A stretch of 64,000 nt of DNA from Rhizobiaceae bacterium (GTDB taxonomy: Bacteria; Pseudomonadota; Alphaproteobacteria; Rhizobiales; Rhizobiaceae). Below are positions 17,265-27,948 of the stretch, in pieces. Location of the stretch: positions 23,476 to 87,475 of the forward strand of contig JARGOX010000027.1 of assembly GCA_029233925.1 (NCBI GenBank), in the 5' to 3' direction. A model generated the notes under the pieces. It was not told where the DNA came from, made no database searches, and saw only the letters and a list, made by a program, of their open reading frames with translations. Each line of letters opens with the position of its first letter. Positions within the stretch are counted from its first letter, which is position 1. The translations under genes and the position numbers were made by a program.

Positions 17265-18767
17265 TTGCCTAAATCACCGATAACCTACACGAAGCCGACG
17301 CTCGACAAGGATCTGGACAAAATTGCCAGACTTGAACTGGCAACGCTGTTCCTGTCACGAGGTTATGTCGGCCTGGGGCTTGCCGCCATATTCCTGGCGC
17401 TTGCATTGATCTTTGCCAGCTTCTTTGTCACTGGCCTTCCCGGTTCCTTTATCATTATCGCTGCCGCCGTTATTGGTGCCTATATGGCGCTCAATATCGG
17501 TGCGAATGATGTTGCCAACAACGTCGGGCCGGCGGTTGGTTCAAAGGCCATGTCGATGGGGCTGGCTCTTGTCATCGCAGTGATTTTTGAAAGTGCCGGA
17601 GCGCTGATCGCCGGTGGAGATGTTGTCGGAACAATTTCCAAGGGGATCATCGATCCCAGCAAGTTTGAAGACAGCAATATTTTCATCTGGGCTATGTTGG
17701 CGGCCCTGATCTCATCGGCAGTCTGGGTCAATATCGCCACCTGGGTTGGTGCGCCGGTATCAACCACGCATTCCGTTGTCGGAGGCGTCATGGGCGCCGG
17801 TATTGCTGCTGCTGGTCTGGCCAGCGTCAACTGGCCAACCATGGCCAGTATCGCGGCGAGCTGGATCGTATCACCCTTGGTGGGTGGTTTGGTCGCTGCG
17901 GCCTTCCTGGCGCTGATAAAGACGCTGATCATTTATCAGGACGACAAGATTGCAGCCGCAAGGCGTTGGGTGCCCCTCCTTATTGCCATCATGGCCGGAA
18001 CCTTTTCGGCCTATCTTGCTCTTAAGGGCCTCAAGAAGCTGATCAAAATAGACCTGCAGACGGCCCTTCTTGTCGGTATGATTGTCGGAATCATTGCATG
18101 GGGCATACTGCGTCCGCTTATTCGTCGCCAATCGCAGGGCATGGAAAACAGAAATCAGTCATTGCGCAAATTGTTTGCCATTCCCCTGATCTGTTCTGCG
18201 GCACTGTTGTCGTTCGCACATGGTGCCAATGATGTGGCCAATGCGGTCGGGCCTCTAGCCGCGATTGTGCATACAGCCGGCGCCGGAGAAATCGCTGCGA
18301 AGGTCACCATTCCTCTCTGGGTCATGGTCATCGGGGCCTTCGGAATTTCCTTTGGCCTGCTGCTCTTCGGCCCGAAATTGATACGCATGGTGGGTCAGCA
18401 GATAACAAAGCTCAACCCGATGCGCGCCTTTTGTGTATCGCTTTCTGCAGCGATAACCGTCATCATCGCATCCGCACTGGGGCTTCCGGTCAGTTCAACC
18501 CATATTGCCGTTGGGGCAGTCTTCGGCGTTGGATTTTTCCGCGAATGGTATACGGGAAGATCCGAGCGCAGACGTCGCTACGTCAATGCGCACAAGATCA
18601 ACAATGACGGGACGCAGGTTCCCGTCAACAAGGCCGAACTCCGGCGACGCAAGCTGGTGCGGCGGTCGCATTTCATGACCATCATTGCAGCATGGGTCAT
18701 CACAGTGCCCGCTGCCGCCTTGCTGTCGGCCATGATCTTCCTGTTGCTTTCAGCCTTTCTGGGCTAA
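17265..18767 (+). CDS. pit: Inorganic phosphate transporter, PiT family
   Basis: A 500-residue inner-membrane phosphate transporter. Both family repeats are present: GANDVANNVGPAVGSKAM near residue 80 and GANDVANAVGPLAAIV near residue 320, each followed by the PVSSTH/PVSTTH motif. About ten to twelve membrane segments are visible, with a hydrophilic charged loop near residues 425-465. The TTG at 17265 is the best start, with AGAGGAACAGG upstream; no better ATG is in frame. It stands alone on the plus strand before rpsB. Confidence 0.9.
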   Translation: MPKSPITYTKPTLDKDLDKIARLELATLFLSRGYVGLGLAAIFLALALIFASFFVTGLPGSFIIIAAAVIGAYMALNIGANDVANNVGPAVGSKAMSMGLALVIAVIFESAGALIAGGDVVGTISKGIIDPSKFEDSNIFIWAMLAALISSAVWVNIATWVGAPVSTTHSVVGGVMGAGIAAAGLASVNWPTMASIAASWIVSPLVGGLVAAAFLALIKTLIIYQDDKIAAARRWVPLLIAIMAGTFSAYLALKGLKKLIKIDLQTALLVGMIVGIIAWGILRPLIRRQSQGMENRNQSLRKLFAIPLICSAALLSFAHGANDVANAVGPLAAIVHTAGAGEIAAKVTIPLWVMVIGAFGISFGLLLFGPKLIRMVGQQITKLNPMRAFCVSLSAAITVIIASALGLPVSSTHIAVGAVFGVGFFREWYTGRSERRRRYVNAHKINNDGTQVPVNKAELRRRKLVRRSHFMTIIAAWVITVPAAALLSAMIFLLLSAFLG

Positions 18768-18905
18768 ACAGGCCGGCAAATGCACTGGATCAGCGAACTG
18801 TCGTTGTCGAAACGCTTGCTCTTTGGCTGTTTGCCGAGGATATGACTTGATCTTTGGTTTGTGCACCTGTATGGACCGCCTCATTCCACACGTGAAGCTT
18901 GGGTC

Positions 18906-18951
18906 CGACCGGGAGAAATCCGGAAGGTCCCGCCGGTGGCAGTCACACTGC
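18906..18951 (+). promoter_or_regulatory. Possible structured leader of rpsB
   Basis: About 220 bases precede rpsB. Near its start two adjacent hairpins are possible: GACCGG/CCGG..GGTC at about 18906-18929 and GCAGT-CAC-ACTGC at 18939-18951, with the ribosome-binding site 3' of them. Ribosomal-protein leaders often bind their own product, but no known motif was recognised here. Confidence 0.3.
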
Positions 18952-18991
18952 TGACGCTTCACGGAGGTACAACCGGAAAAGGAGACAGGGC

Positions 18992-19867
18992 ATGGCTTTG
19001 CCTGATTTCAGCATGCGCCAGCTGCTAGAGGCTGGTGTTCACTTTGGTCACCAGACTCACCGCTGGAACCCGAAAATGAAAAAATACATTTTCGGTGATC
19101 GTAACAACGTACATATTATTGACCTTGGCCAGACAGTGCCGATGTTGTCACAGGCCTTGCAGCTTGTCAGCGACACGGTTGCCAACGGCGGACGGGTGCT
19201 GTTTGTCGGCACGAAACGCCAGGCATCTGAGCTTGTTGCCGATGCGGCAAGACGTTCGGCGCAATACTACGTCAATGCGCGCTGGCTTGGCGGCATGATG
19301 ACAAACTGGAAGACCATTTCGCATTCCATTCAGCGCTTGCGCAAACTTGATGAATTGTTGGCTGCCGAAGCGCAGGGCTTCACCAAGAAGGAACGCCTCA
19401 ATCTCGAACGTGAGCGCGACAAACTCGAACGCGCGCTGGGCGGTATCCGCGACATGGGCGGCACACCGGATCTGATGTTCATCATCGATACCAACAAGGA
19501 ATCGATCGCAATTCTGGAAGCAAAGCGTCTTGGAATTCCGGTTGTTGCCATTGTCGATTCTAACTGCGATCCGGATCCGATCGATTTCCCAATTCCAGGC
19601 AATGACGATGCTGCCCGCGCAATTTCGCTCTATTGTGATCTTGTAGCCAAAGCAGCTCTCGATGGAATTGCACGTCAGCAGGGTGCCTCTGGCGTCGATA
19701 TCGGAGCTTCTGCCGAAGCACCGGTCGAACTGGCAATTGAAGCTGCACCAGTAGAAGCTGCCCCAGTGGAGGCCGCACCGGCTGAAGCACCGGCCGCAGA
19801 AGCTGTTGTGGCTGATGTTCCCGCTGAAGCAGAGGTCAAGTCGACGGACGAAACGCCCGCTTCCTGA
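18992..19867 (+). CDS. rpsB: 30S ribosomal protein S2
   Basis: A 291-residue S2 protein, placed on the small subunit between head and body. [28 protein letters not shown] and the [19 protein letters not shown] segment identify it. The start ATG follows AAAGGAGACAGGG. After the conserved core (about residue 230) there is an Ala/Glu/Pro-rich tail with repeats of the type PVEAAPVEA, common in alphaproteobacterial S2. It leads the translation-factor cluster followed by tsf. Confidence 0.97.
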   Translation: MALPDFSMRQLLEAGVHFGHQTHRWNPKMKKYIFGDRNNVHIIDLGQTVPMLSQALQLVSDTVANGGRVLFVGTKRQASELVADAARRSAQYYVNARWLGGMMTNWKTISHSIQRLRKLDELLAAEAQGFTKKERLNLERERDKLERALGGIRDMGGTPDLMFIIDTNKESIAILEAKRLGIPVVAIVDSNCDPDPIDFPIPGNDDAARAISLYCDLVAKAALDGIARQQGASGVDIGASAEAPVELAIEAAPVEAAPVEAAPAEAPAAEAVVADVPAEAEVKSTDETPAS

Positions 19868-19874
19868 TTGCGCG

Positions 19875-19905
19875 CATGCGTCATGTGCATCGCACATGGC
19901 GCATG
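19875..19905 (+). terminator. Hairpin between rpsB and tsf
   Basis: CATGCG-T-CATGTGC pairs with GCACATG-G-CGCATG around a 3-base ATC loop. There is no T-tract, so it is more likely an attenuator or an mRNA-stabilising element that sets the rpsB to tsf ratio than a full terminator. Confidence 0.55.
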
Positions 19906-19976
19906 TACGATATTCGAAAATCAAGTTAACGAGGCACAGGTCGGTTTTCTGTGCCGCATTCTTGCAAGAGGCAATT

Positions 19977-20900
19977 ATGAGTATTTCTGCATCTCAGGTT
20001 AAAGAGCTGCGCGAAAAGTCCGGCGCGGGCATGATGGACTGCAAAAAGGCGTTGATGGAAAACAATGGTGACATTGAAGCATCCATTGACTGGCTGCGTT
20101 CAAAGGGCATCGCAAAGGCGGACAAGAAATCGGGTCGCACAGCGGCTGAAGGTCTGATTGGCGTTGCAGCTGATGGCAACAAGGCCGTTGTTGTAGAGGT
20201 CAACTCGGAAACCGATTTTGTCGCGCGCAACGACGCTTTTCAGAAATTGGTCAGCGATGTCGCAACTGTAGCGCTGGGAACTGATGGTTCTGTCGAGGCC
20301 GTGGCCGCTGCAGCCTACCCGAAAAGCGACAAGTCGGTTGCCGGTGTCATCACCGACGCGATTGCCACAATTGGCGAAAATATGAACTTGCGCCGTACGG
20401 CCATGCTCAGTGTCGATGAAGGCATCGTTGCCAGTTATATCCATAATGCCGCCGCTGATGGTCTTGGTAAAATGGGCGTTCTGGTCGCTTTGAAATCGGC
20501 AGGTAATGCTGATGCTCTTACTGCCATTGGCAGGCAAATCGCCATGCACATAGCAGCGACAAATCCATTGGCCGTGACCTCGTCACAGGTCGATAAGGAC
20601 GTTGCTGATCGTGAGCGGGCAATTTTCTCTGAACAAGCCCGCGAATCCGGCAAGCCTGAAAACATTGTTGAAAAAATGGTTGAAGGGCGCATGCGCAAAT
20701 TCTTCGAAGAAGTGGCACTTCTGTCCCAGAGTTTTGTGGTCAATCCAGACCTCACTGTCGAGGCTGCCGTCAAGGAAGCCGAAGCCAGTGCCGGTGCACC
20801 CATCTCGGTTGAGGGATTTGTGCGTTTCCAGCTCGGTGAAGGTGTCGAGAAGGAAGAGAGCGACTTCGCAGCAGAAGTGGCAGCGGTTGCAAAAAGCTGA
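19977..20900 (+). CDS. tsf: Elongation factor Ts
   Basis: A 307-residue nucleotide-exchange factor for EF-Tu. The N-terminal UBA-like domain has [19 protein letters not shown] (residues 7-25), followed by [17 protein letters not shown] and [16 protein letters not shown], the EF-Tu contact region. The ATG start follows GAGGCAATT. A longer frame from 19806 overlaps rpsB and is rejected. It is co-transcribed with rpsB, with a hairpin between them. Confidence 0.97.
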   Translation: MSISASQVKELREKSGAGMMDCKKALMENNGDIEASIDWLRSKGIAKADKKSGRTAAEGLIGVAADGNKAVVVEVNSETDFVARNDAFQKLVSDVATVALGTDGSVEAVAAAAYPKSDKSVAGVITDAIATIGENMNLRRTAMLSVDEGIVASYIHNAAADGLGKMGVLVALKSAGNADALTAIGRQIAMHIAATNPLAVTSSQVDKDVADRERAIFSEQARESGKPENIVEKMVEGRMRKFFEEVALLSQSFVVNPDLTVEAAVKEAEASAGAPISVEGFVRFQLGEGVEKEESDFAAEVAAVAKS

Positions 20901-20924
20901 ACGGACATAAATCGGTTAAAATGC

Positions 20925-20954
20925 AAGGGCATCGCGTGACAACGCGGTGCCCTT
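20925..20954 (+). terminator. Hairpin between tsf and pyrH
   Basis: AAGGGCATCGCGT pairs with ACGCGGTGCCCTT around GACA. There is only a weak T content afterwards, so partial termination is the likeliest effect. Confidence 0.6.
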
Positions 20955-20993
20955 CGTGTATCCGGCATTCATAATCAGGACGCGGAACCAGCC

Positions 20994-21716
20994 ATGACTC
21001 AAAAGCCGATTTACAAGCGTGTTTTATTGAAGGCATCAGGTGAAGCCCTGATGGGCGAGCAGGGGTTCGGGATTGATGTTGCCGTTGCCGATCGCATCGC
21101 ATCCGATATTGCCGAAGCGCGGACCATGGGTGTTGAAGTTGGTGTCGTCGTCGGTGGTGGCAACATATTTCGTGGCGTTGCGGTTGCCTCCAAGGGCGGT
21201 GATCGTGTCACCGGTGACCATATGGGCATGCTGGCAACGATCATCAATGCCCTGGCTCTGGCAACATCGCTGAGAAAGCTGGGCGTAGCCACGGAGGTGC
21301 TTTCCGCCATTGCCATGCCGGAAATCTGTCAGAGCTTTTCGCAACGCGCTGCATTGCATCATCTCAGAAAAGGCCGGGTTGTCATCTTTGCCGGTGGCAC
21401 GGGCAATCCATTTTTCACGACGGACTCAGCCGCTGCCCTGCGGGCCGCCGAGATGGGTGCTGAAGCGATTTTCAAGGGCACGCAGGTGGATGGTATCTAC
21501 TCAGCCGACCCGAAGGAATTTCCGGACGCCGAACGATTTGACAATCTGACCCATGACGAGGTGTTGAATAAGGGGCTGGCGGTCATGGACGTTGCTGCGG
21601 TTGCCCTGGCGCGCGAAAACTCGATTCCCATCATAGTCTTTTCCATTCATGAAAAGGGCGGCTTTGCCGAAATACTCAAAGGCAGAGGGCGTGCAACGCT
21701 TGTTGATGACAGTTGA
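20994..21716 (+). CDS. pyrH: UMP kinase
   Basis: A 240-residue amino-acid-kinase-fold enzyme that phosphorylates UMP to UDP with ATP. KRVLLKASGEALMG and VVVGGGNIFRG form the nucleotide site; GDHMGMLATIINALAL is the UMP-binding/allosteric segment, and FAGGTGNPFFTTDSAAALRA the catalytic region. Length is normal for bacterial PyrH. It follows tsf by 93 bases and precedes frr, the usual order. Confidence 0.96.
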   Translation: MTQKPIYKRVLLKASGEALMGEQGFGIDVAVADRIASDIAEARTMGVEVGVVVGGGNIFRGVAVASKGGDRVTGDHMGMLATIINALALATSLRKLGVATEVLSAIAMPEICQSFSQRAALHHLRKGRVVIFAGGTGNPFFTTDSAAALRAAEMGAEAIFKGTQVDGIYSADPKEFPDAERFDNLTHDEVLNKGLAVMDVAAVALARENSIPIIVFSIHEKGGFAEILKGRGRATLVDDS

Positions 21717-21728
21717 TCTGGGACATTT

Positions 21729-21754
21729 CCGGGAAATTATTTGAATTTCCCCGG
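21729..21754 (+). terminator. Hairpin after pyrH
   Basis: CCGGGAAATT pairs with AATTTCCCCGG around ATTTG with one bulge. It is followed by a mixed T-rich sequence. Together with the about 236-base gap before frr it suggests that frr has its own promoter. Confidence 0.5.
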
Positions 21755-21952
21755 CAATTCTGTATTTGTCTGCCTGTGTTTGCCGTGTGTGTTAAGAGTG
21801 CGTATCACCTAAAACCAAAAGCAGGGTGTGTGATATGGATGCGCATGAGCCAAACGGATTGACTGCGATTTCGGCTCGGTAAAAACACGAAACAGTTTGT
21901 ATGAATGCAGGCGGCAGATATTCGGCCTGCAATTGATTGGGAGTATTCCACC

Positions 21953-22513
21953 ATGAGTGATGGTGCAGATTTTACTGATTTGAAAAATCGCATGGATGGC
22001 GCAGTTGCGGCCTTCAAAACGGACATTGCTGCCTTGCGAACAGGTAGAGCATCGGCAAACATCCTTGATCCGGTTTCAGTGGATGCTTATGGCAGCAAAA
22101 TGCCGCTCAATCAGGTTGCCAACATCACGGTGCCCGAATCTCGCATGCTCATGGTTTCAGTATGGGATAAATCAATGGTGGGCGCTGTTGAAAAGGCCAT
22201 CAGGGAATCCAATCTCGGCTTGAACCCCGTGACTGACGGCGCAAATTTGCGTATTCCGCTTCCCGAGCTTAATGAAGAGCGACGCAAATCTCTGGTCAAG
22301 GTGGCGCATACCTATGCCGAAAATGGACGTGTGGCCATTCGCCATGTGCGTCGTGATGGCATGGATAAGCTGAAGAAAGCTGAAAAGGATGGCGTATTGG
22401 GCAAGGACGAGAGTCACTCTCAGTCAGAGAAGGTCCAAAAAATGACGGATGAAATGATTTCTGAAGTGGACCGTCTTCTCAGTGAGAAAGAAATCGAAAT
22501 CATGCAGGTCTAG
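21953..22513 (+). CDS. frr: Ribosome recycling factor
   Basis: A 186-residue RRF, which with EF-G splits the post-termination ribosome. [31 protein letters not shown] and the C-terminal coiled-coil segment ([18 protein letters not shown]) are diagnostic. ATG 21953 follows GGGAG. An upstream in-frame extension to 21905 is not used. It precedes uppS. Confidence 0.96.
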   Translation: MSDGADFTDLKNRMDGAVAAFKTDIAALRTGRASANILDPVSVDAYGSKMPLNQVANITVPESRMLMVSVWDKSMVGAVEKAIRESNLGLNPVTDGANLRIPLPELNEERRKSLVKVAHTYAENGRVAIRHVRRDGMDKLKKAEKDGVLGKDESHSQSEKVQKMTDEMISEVDRLLSEKEIEIMQV

Positions 22514-22567
22514 TCATGCTCTATAGCATTTCTGACACTATCTCTGGTGGTTAGCGGAGGCTGGCGA

Positions 22568-23293
22568 TTGAACACGCCACAACATGTCGCCATTATTATG
22601 GATGGCAATGGCCGATGGGCCAAACAACGCGGTCAGACGCGGACATCCGGTCATCGCAAGGGCGTTGAGGCCGTGCGTGAGGCTGTGCGTTCAGCCGGTA
22701 AATTGGGCGTCAAATATCTGACTCTGTTTGCCTTCTCTTCTGAAAACTGGAGACGTCCGGAAGATGAGGTCAATGATCTCATGGGGCTTTTGAAGTTCTT
22801 TATCCGAAGGGATCTGGCGGAATTGCACCGTGAAAAAGTGCGTGTGCGTATCATCGGTGATCGTATATCGCTGAAACCGGACATTCTGTCTCTGCTGACC
22901 GAGGCAGAAGATCTGACGAAGGATAATGACGCACTGGAACTCATTATCGCGTTCAACTACGGCGGGCGTGATGATATCCTGCGCGCTGCGCGCACCATCG
23001 CCTGCCGTGTCGCTGACGGCGAAATTCGGACGGATGAAATAACGGAAGCGACCTTGGTCGCAGCCCTTGATACCCGTGATATTCCAGATCCTGACCTGAT
23101 TATCAGAACCAGCGGTGAACAGCGCTTGTCGAATTTTCTGTTGTGGCAAGCAGCCTATGCCGAGTTGGTTTTCATGCCTTGCCTGTGGCCGGATTTCAAT
23201 CACGACACATTTGTCGAAGCCCTGCAGATCTATCAAGGTCGCGACAGACGTTACGGCAATATTGGCGAAGCTGACATGGCTTTGGGTTCCTGA
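22568..23293 (+). CDS. uppS: Undecaprenyl diphosphate synthase
   Basis: A 241-residue cis-prenyltransferase that adds isopentenyl units to farnesyl diphosphate to make the C55 carrier of peptidoglycan and glycan synthesis. [17 protein letters not shown] with catalytic Asp, [16 protein letters not shown] and the C-terminal [20 protein letters not shown] are all present. A TTG at 22568 with GGAGG seven bases upstream is chosen over the GTG at 22547. The stop overlaps cdsA. Confidence 0.95.
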   Translation: MNTPQHVAIIMDGNGRWAKQRGQTRTSGHRKGVEAVREAVRSAGKLGVKYLTLFAFSSENWRRPEDEVNDLMGLLKFFIRRDLAELHREKVRVRIIGDRISLKPDILSLLTEAEDLTKDNDALELIIAFNYGGRDDILRAARTIACRVADGEIRTDEITEATLVAALDTRDIPDPDLIIRTSGEQRLSNFLLWQAAYAELVFMPCLWPDFNHDTFVEALQIYQGRDRRYGNIGEADMALGS

Positions 23294-24138
23294 TGCAAAG
23301 TGAAGTCATGGTCAGGACCGTATCCGGCGTCGTCCTCGGTGTTCTGGTACTCGCGTTGACCTGGTTTGGCAGTCTTGCCTTTCAGATACTTTCCATCGTG
23401 ATCATGGCTCTTCTGTTTTTTGAGTGGTTCCGCATTGTCGGCTTGAAGGACTTCGGCAACATTGTATGGATCATTGGCGCGGTAACAATGGCGGCAACCG
23501 GTCTTTGTATATTGGCGGGGATGGCTTCCTATGGCGTTGGCGTCGTTGCGGTGGGGGCTGGCTTGACGGCCACTGTTCGTCTGGCGAGCCGACGAGACCT
23601 GTGGCCGGCTTTCGGGCTCATTTATGCTGGATTTTTTGGCGTCGCATTTGCTGAGTTGCGCAATTCCGGCGGCGGCTATGGCTTTGCCCTTTTGATTTTC
23701 ATCTTCGCGATCATCTGGTCGACCGACATCTTCGCGTTTTTTGGAGGGCGCCATTTTGGCGGTCCAAAACTTGCACCGTCAATCTCTCCCAAAAAGACCT
23801 GGTCGGGCTTTGTAAGTGGATTGATGGGTGGTATATTGGCAGGGGTGGTCGCAGCTGTCATGCTAACGCAAGCCAATCTCATCTGGATTGTTGGTCTTGC
23901 AGCCCTCCTGTCTGTAGCGGGGCAATTGGGCGACTTGTTTGAATCCAGTCTCAAGAGGCGTTTTGGCGTCAAGGACTCCGGCAATATCATTCCAGGACAC
24001 GGTGGTGTCATGGACCGGATGGACAGCATTACATTTGCAGCTTTTACAGCCTATCTGGTAGGTGTTGCATTGCCCGGAAGCGCGTTTGTTTCAGGTGGCA
24101 TCGACAATGGTATTGCCCTGCAATTGCTAGGGCCTTGA
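23293..24138 (+). CDS. cdsA: Phosphatidate cytidylyltransferase
   Basis: A 281-residue membrane enzyme that makes CDP-diacylglycerol from phosphatidate and CTP. About seven hydrophobic segments are visible. The signature near the C-terminus, KDSGNIIPGHGGVMDRMDS, and SPKKTWSGFVSGLMGG mark the active site. It starts at the ATG overlapping the uppS stop and lies 28 bases before rseP. Confidence 0.95.
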   Translation: MQSEVMVRTVSGVVLGVLVLALTWFGSLAFQILSIVIMALLFFEWFRIVGLKDFGNIVWIIGAVTMAATGLCILAGMASYGVGVVAVGAGLTATVRLASRRDLWPAFGLIYAGFFGVAFAELRNSGGGYGFALLIFIFAIIWSTDIFAFFGGRHFGGPKLAPSISPKKTWSGFVSGLMGGILAGVVAAVMLTQANLIWIVGLAALLSVAGQLGDLFESSLKRRFGVKDSGNIIPGHGGVMDRMDSITFAAFTAYLVGVALPGSAFVSGGIDNGIALQLLGP

Positions 24139-24166
24139 ATGTTCTGAGAGGAACGGATTTACGCAC

Positions 24167-25300
24167 ATGGAAATTTTGGTTTCGGTATATGATTTTCTCG
24201 TTGGCATCATGTTGCCGTTTTTGATTGTGCTGACTCTGGTCGTATTTGTGCATGAAATGGGACATTATCTGGTCGGACGCTGGTGCGGAATCCGCGTGAT
24301 GACCTTCTCGATTGGATTTGGTCCCGAGCTGGTTGGTTTCAATGATGCGCACGGAACGCGCTGGCGCCTTTCAGCCATTCCCCTGGGGGGATATGTGAAA
24401 TTTTTCGGCGACGAAAATGCAGCAAGCGCGCCTGATTTTGCGCAGGTGGATGCCATGGATAAGGCCGATCTGTCGCGATCGTTCCCCGGAGCAAATGTCT
24501 GGAAACGTGCCGCGACTGTTGCAGCCGGGCCTATCGCCAATTTTCTATTGGCCATCATGGTCTTCGCAGTCATGTTCAGCATTTATGGAAAGCCGGTTGC
24601 TGACCCGGTCGTGGCGCTTGTTCAGCCAGACAGCGCCGCTGAGCAGGCTGGATTGTTGCCGGGCGATATCATCACCGCAATCGACGGCAACCCGATGGTG
24701 GTGTTTGAAGACGTGCGACGCTATGTGACACCGCGTCCAGAGGTGGAAATGCGTCTGACAGTCGACCGCGACGGTCGCGCCGTGGAGGTCACCATCACGC
24801 CGCGCCGCTCCGAAATCACGGATCAGTTCGGCAACAAGATGGAAGTTGGCCTGATCGGTGTCGGCACTGATGAGACAGCTGGCAATTTCAGGCGACTGGA
24901 ACTCAACCCGGCAGAGTCTCTGGTCGAAGGTGTAAAATCCAGTTGGTATATTGTGGCGCGAACGGTCGGCTATATCGGAAACATCCTGGTTGGACGTGAA
25001 AAACCCGATCAGCTGGGAGGCCCCATAAAAGTTGCCCAGATTTCCGGGCAGGTAGCCACGCTGGGGGTAGGGGCGCTGCTGCAGTTGGCGGCAGTTCTGT
25101 CTGTATCCATCGGTTTTTTGAATTTATTGCCGGTACCGGTTCTTGATGGCGGACATCTTGTCTTCTATACTATTGAGATCATTCGCGGCAAACCTGTCGG
25201 TGAACGCGTTCAGGAAATTGCCTTTAAGGTAGGTATGAGTCTGGTCTTGATGCTGATGGTTTTTGCGACTTGGAATGATGTGTCGCCATGGTTCGGATAG
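24167..25300 (+). CDS. rseP: RseP site-2 intramembrane zinc metalloprotease
   Basis: A 377-residue inner-membrane protease that cuts anti-sigma factors and signal-peptide remnants within the membrane. HEMGH (residues 29-33) supplies the zinc ligands and LLPVPVLDGGH near residue 320 the third. One PDZ domain is visible at about residues 125-200 (ALVQPDSAAEQAGLLPGDIITAIDG). This is shorter than E. coli RseP, which has two PDZ domains; one is common in alphaproteobacteria. bamA follows. Confidence 0.94.
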   Translation: MEILVSVYDFLVGIMLPFLIVLTLVVFVHEMGHYLVGRWCGIRVMTFSIGFGPELVGFNDAHGTRWRLSAIPLGGYVKFFGDENAASAPDFAQVDAMDKADLSRSFPGANVWKRAATVAAGPIANFLLAIMVFAVMFSIYGKPVADPVVALVQPDSAAEQAGLLPGDIITAIDGNPMVVFEDVRRYVTPRPEVEMRLTVDRDGRAVEVTITPRRSEITDQFGNKMEVGLIGVGTDETAGNFRRLELNPAESLVEGVKSSWYIVARTVGYIGNILVGREKPDQLGGPIKVAQISGQVATLGVGALLQLAAVLSVSIGFLNLLPVPVLDGGHLVFYTIEIIRGKPVGERVQEIAFKVGMSLVLMLMVFATWNDVSPWFG

Positions 25301-25522
25301 AAATCTTTGGCAAAAAACAAAATGGCCGATAAACGCAATTGGTAACAAACTGTTAGCTATAATTTCAGACGGTTCGTTGCGGATTAGTCACTAATTGCTG
25401 GATAGTAAATAGAAATTAACTCAATGGCTTGCTTGTGGCTGAAAACACTGTAAAAAAGCGTGTAGGCAGGAATCGCCTGTTTGTTCGGTTGGGGACGTCG
25501 AGATAAAAGGGTACAAAAGCCA

Positions 25523-27850
25523 ATGAAGGCCGGTTCAAAGTTTATTGGCGCAGTTTCCGCGCTGGCATTGTCCACGTGTGTTGCTGTGAGTGGGGCAGGA
25601 GTGGCTCTTATTGCTGCATCGACGGTGGCGCAAGCTGCTGTTGTCAGTGTTATTGATGTGCGTGGAAACCAGAGAGTTGATGCCGCTACGGTGCGTGGCA
25701 ACATCACGATTTCTCCCGGTAAGAGTTTCAATAATTCCGACATTGATGAATCAATCAAACGCCTGTTTGCGACCGGATTGTTTTCCGACGTGCGCATCAA
25801 TCAACAGGGTAGCCGTTTGATTGTTTCGGTTGATGAATATCTGGTCGTCAATCAGATCGTCTTCAACGGCAACAAGAAGATCAAGGACAAGCAGCTCGAA
25901 GGGATCGTTCAGACCAAACCTCTGGGGCCCTACAGCGAGACGACTGTCGAGTTTGATATTCAGTCTATCCGTGATGCCTATGATCGTATTGGTCGTGGCG
26001 ATGCGACCGTTACGACCCAGGTGATCAATCTGGCCGGCGGTCGTGTGAATATTGCCTTCGAGATTTCCGAAGGTGATCGCACCAAGATTTCCTCGATCAA
26101 TTTTGTCGGCAACAAAGCCTATTCAAATGGACGTCTGTCCGATGTCATCGCGACAAAGCGGTCTGGCCTTTTGGCGTTCCTGTCGCGCAAGGATATTTAT
26201 GATCCGGATAAGCTGAGAGCGGATGAAGAGCTTCTGCGTCGGTTCTACTACAATCGTGGTTATGCTGATTTCCGGATTATTTCATCTTCTGCCGAGTTGG
26301 ATTCGTCGGGTGACGATTATGTCATCACGATTACCCTTGATGAGGGTGAGCGTTATACCTTTGGTGATATCGAAATCGACAGCACTGTCACAGGTATCGA
26401 TCCTGAGGCTGTGAGGCGTCATGTGGAAAGCCGTACTGGGGCAGTCTATAGTGCTGAAAAGGTCGAGAATTCACTTGTCGCCATTTCGGAATCTGCTGCT
26501 GGCGAAGGCTATCCCTTTGCGCAGGTCACACCGCGCGGCAATCGGGATTTTGCCAATAGAACGATTTCGGTCACCTATCTGATTGACCAGGGGCAGCGCG
26601 CCTATATCGAGCGTATTGAAATCCGGGGCAATACAAGAACCTCCGATTACGTCATCCGTCGTGAGTTCGACCTGAGTGAAGGTGATGCCTACAATCAGGT
26701 GCTGGTGCGTCGTGCAAAGAAACGGCTTGAGGCGCTTGGTTACTTCAAGGCGGTGAATATTTCCACGTCACCGGGATCAGAGCCGGATCGCGTCATTGTC
26801 GTTGTTGATGTTCGTGATCAATCCACGGGTGAGTTTTCGATCGGTGCCGGTTATTCGACCGGTTCGTCGGGTGCGACAGCTGAAATCGCGATTTCCGAGC
26901 GCAACTTCCTTGGTCGTGGTCAGTATATCAAGGTGGCTGTCGGTGGCGGCGTGGAGACCAGGAATTACACCTTGTCATTCACTGAGCCCTATTTCCTTGG
27001 CTACCGTCTGGCTGCCGGGTTTGATATCGCAAAAACAGAAGACACCTCGCAGGACAATTACGACATTGAGACAACCTCGGTCGTACTGCGTGTCGCAGCG
27101 CCGATTTCGGATCGTCTGAGAACTGTATTTGCCTATAATTACAGTCAGGAAGATTATAACCGGAAAACTCTAAACCCCGTCTCTGCGCCTATACTGGATG
27201 CAATTAATACCAGTCCGTGGATCAAGTCGTCGGTTTCGGGAACATTGATCTATGACACGATTGATGATCGCAGCATGCCGCGTGAAGGTATTTTTGCCCG
27301 TATGACCGCCGAATTTGCCGGGTTGGGTGGTGACGCTCAATTTGCAAAGGTCACAGGTAAGGGCAGCTACTATAAATCAATCTCCGACTATGGGGATGTG
27401 GTTGGTATGCTGAGCGCCGGTGGCGGATATGTGACACCAACCTCCGGTGATTTGAGGGTCTTTGACCAACTGTTTGTCGGCGGAGAGACCATTCGCGGCT
27501 TCAAGTCACAGGGTATTGGTCCCCGTGACCAGTTTGGTGATGCGCTCGGCGGTACAACCTATTTCAATGCAACTGCAGAAATCGGTTTCCCCATACCAAT
27601 CGTGCCGCGTGACTTTGGTCTTCGTGGTGCTGTGTTCGCGGATGCGGCAACGCTCTATGGCAGCGGCCTTGTTAACGAGGGTGGTGCCGGTGTTGACGGT
27701 CTCAACATGGAGTGGCGCGCATCAGTGGGCGGCAGTCTGATCTGGGCTTCTCCATTCGGCCCATTGCGGTTCGATCTGGGCTTCCCTGTTGTCAAGGAAG
27801 AGTTTGACGAAACACAAGTCTTCCGTTTCGGAACATCCGGACGGTTTTAG
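25523..27850 (+). CDS. bamA: Outer-membrane protein assembly factor BamA
   Basis: A 775-residue beta-barrel protein that inserts other barrels into the outer membrane. A signal peptide covers about residues 1-37 (ALALSTC...AQAA). Five POTRA domains follow to about residue 420, with motifs such as VRGNQRVDAATVRGNI and IEIRGNTRTSDYVIRREFDL. The 16-strand barrel takes the C-terminal half, with the lid/strand motif VGGETIRGFKSQGIGPRD and a final aromatic Phe. ATG 25523 is preferred; a TTG at 25481 is possible. It links envelope assembly to the following lipid A genes. Confidence 0.95.
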   Translation: MKAGSKFIGAVSALALSTCVAVSGAGVALIAASTVAQAAVVSVIDVRGNQRVDAATVRGNITISPGKSFNNSDIDESIKRLFATGLFSDVRINQQGSRLIVSVDEYLVVNQIVFNGNKKIKDKQLEGIVQTKPLGPYSETTVEFDIQSIRDAYDRIGRGDATVTTQVINLAGGRVNIAFEISEGDRTKISSINFVGNKAYSNGRLSDVIATKRSGLLAFLSRKDIYDPDKLRADEELLRRFYYNRGYADFRIISSSAELDSSGDDYVITITLDEGERYTFGDIEIDSTVTGIDPEAVRRHVESRTGAVYSAEKVENSLVAISESAAGEGYPFAQVTPRGNRDFANRTISVTYLIDQGQRAYIERIEIRGNTRTSDYVIRREFDLSEGDAYNQVLVRRAKKRLEALGYFKAVNISTSPGSEPDRVIVVVDVRDQSTGEFSIGAGYSTGSSGATAEIAISERNFLGRGQYIKVAVGGGVETRNYTLSFTEPYFLGYRLAAGFDIAKTEDTSQDNYDIETTSVVLRVAAPISDRLRTVFAYNYSQEDYNRKTLNPVSAPILDAINTSPWIKSSVSGTLIYDTIDDRSMPREGIFARMTAEFAGLGGDAQFAKVTGKGSYYKSISDYGDVVGMLSAGGGYVTPTSGDLRVFDQLFVGGETIRGFKSQGIGPRDQFGDALGGTTYFNATAEIGFPIPIVPRDFGLRGAVFADAATLYGSGLVNEGGAGVDGLNMEWRASVGGSLIWASPFGPLRFDLGFPVVKEEFDETQVFRFGTSGRF

Positions 27851-27948
27851 GCATGATACAATTGGTCGGTTTCGGCGCCTTGAGCGCCGCAGTCGCCGAG
27901 AAATGGCGGGGTCTGTCCTTTTGTGACAGGCCCTGAGTTTTCATTGGT

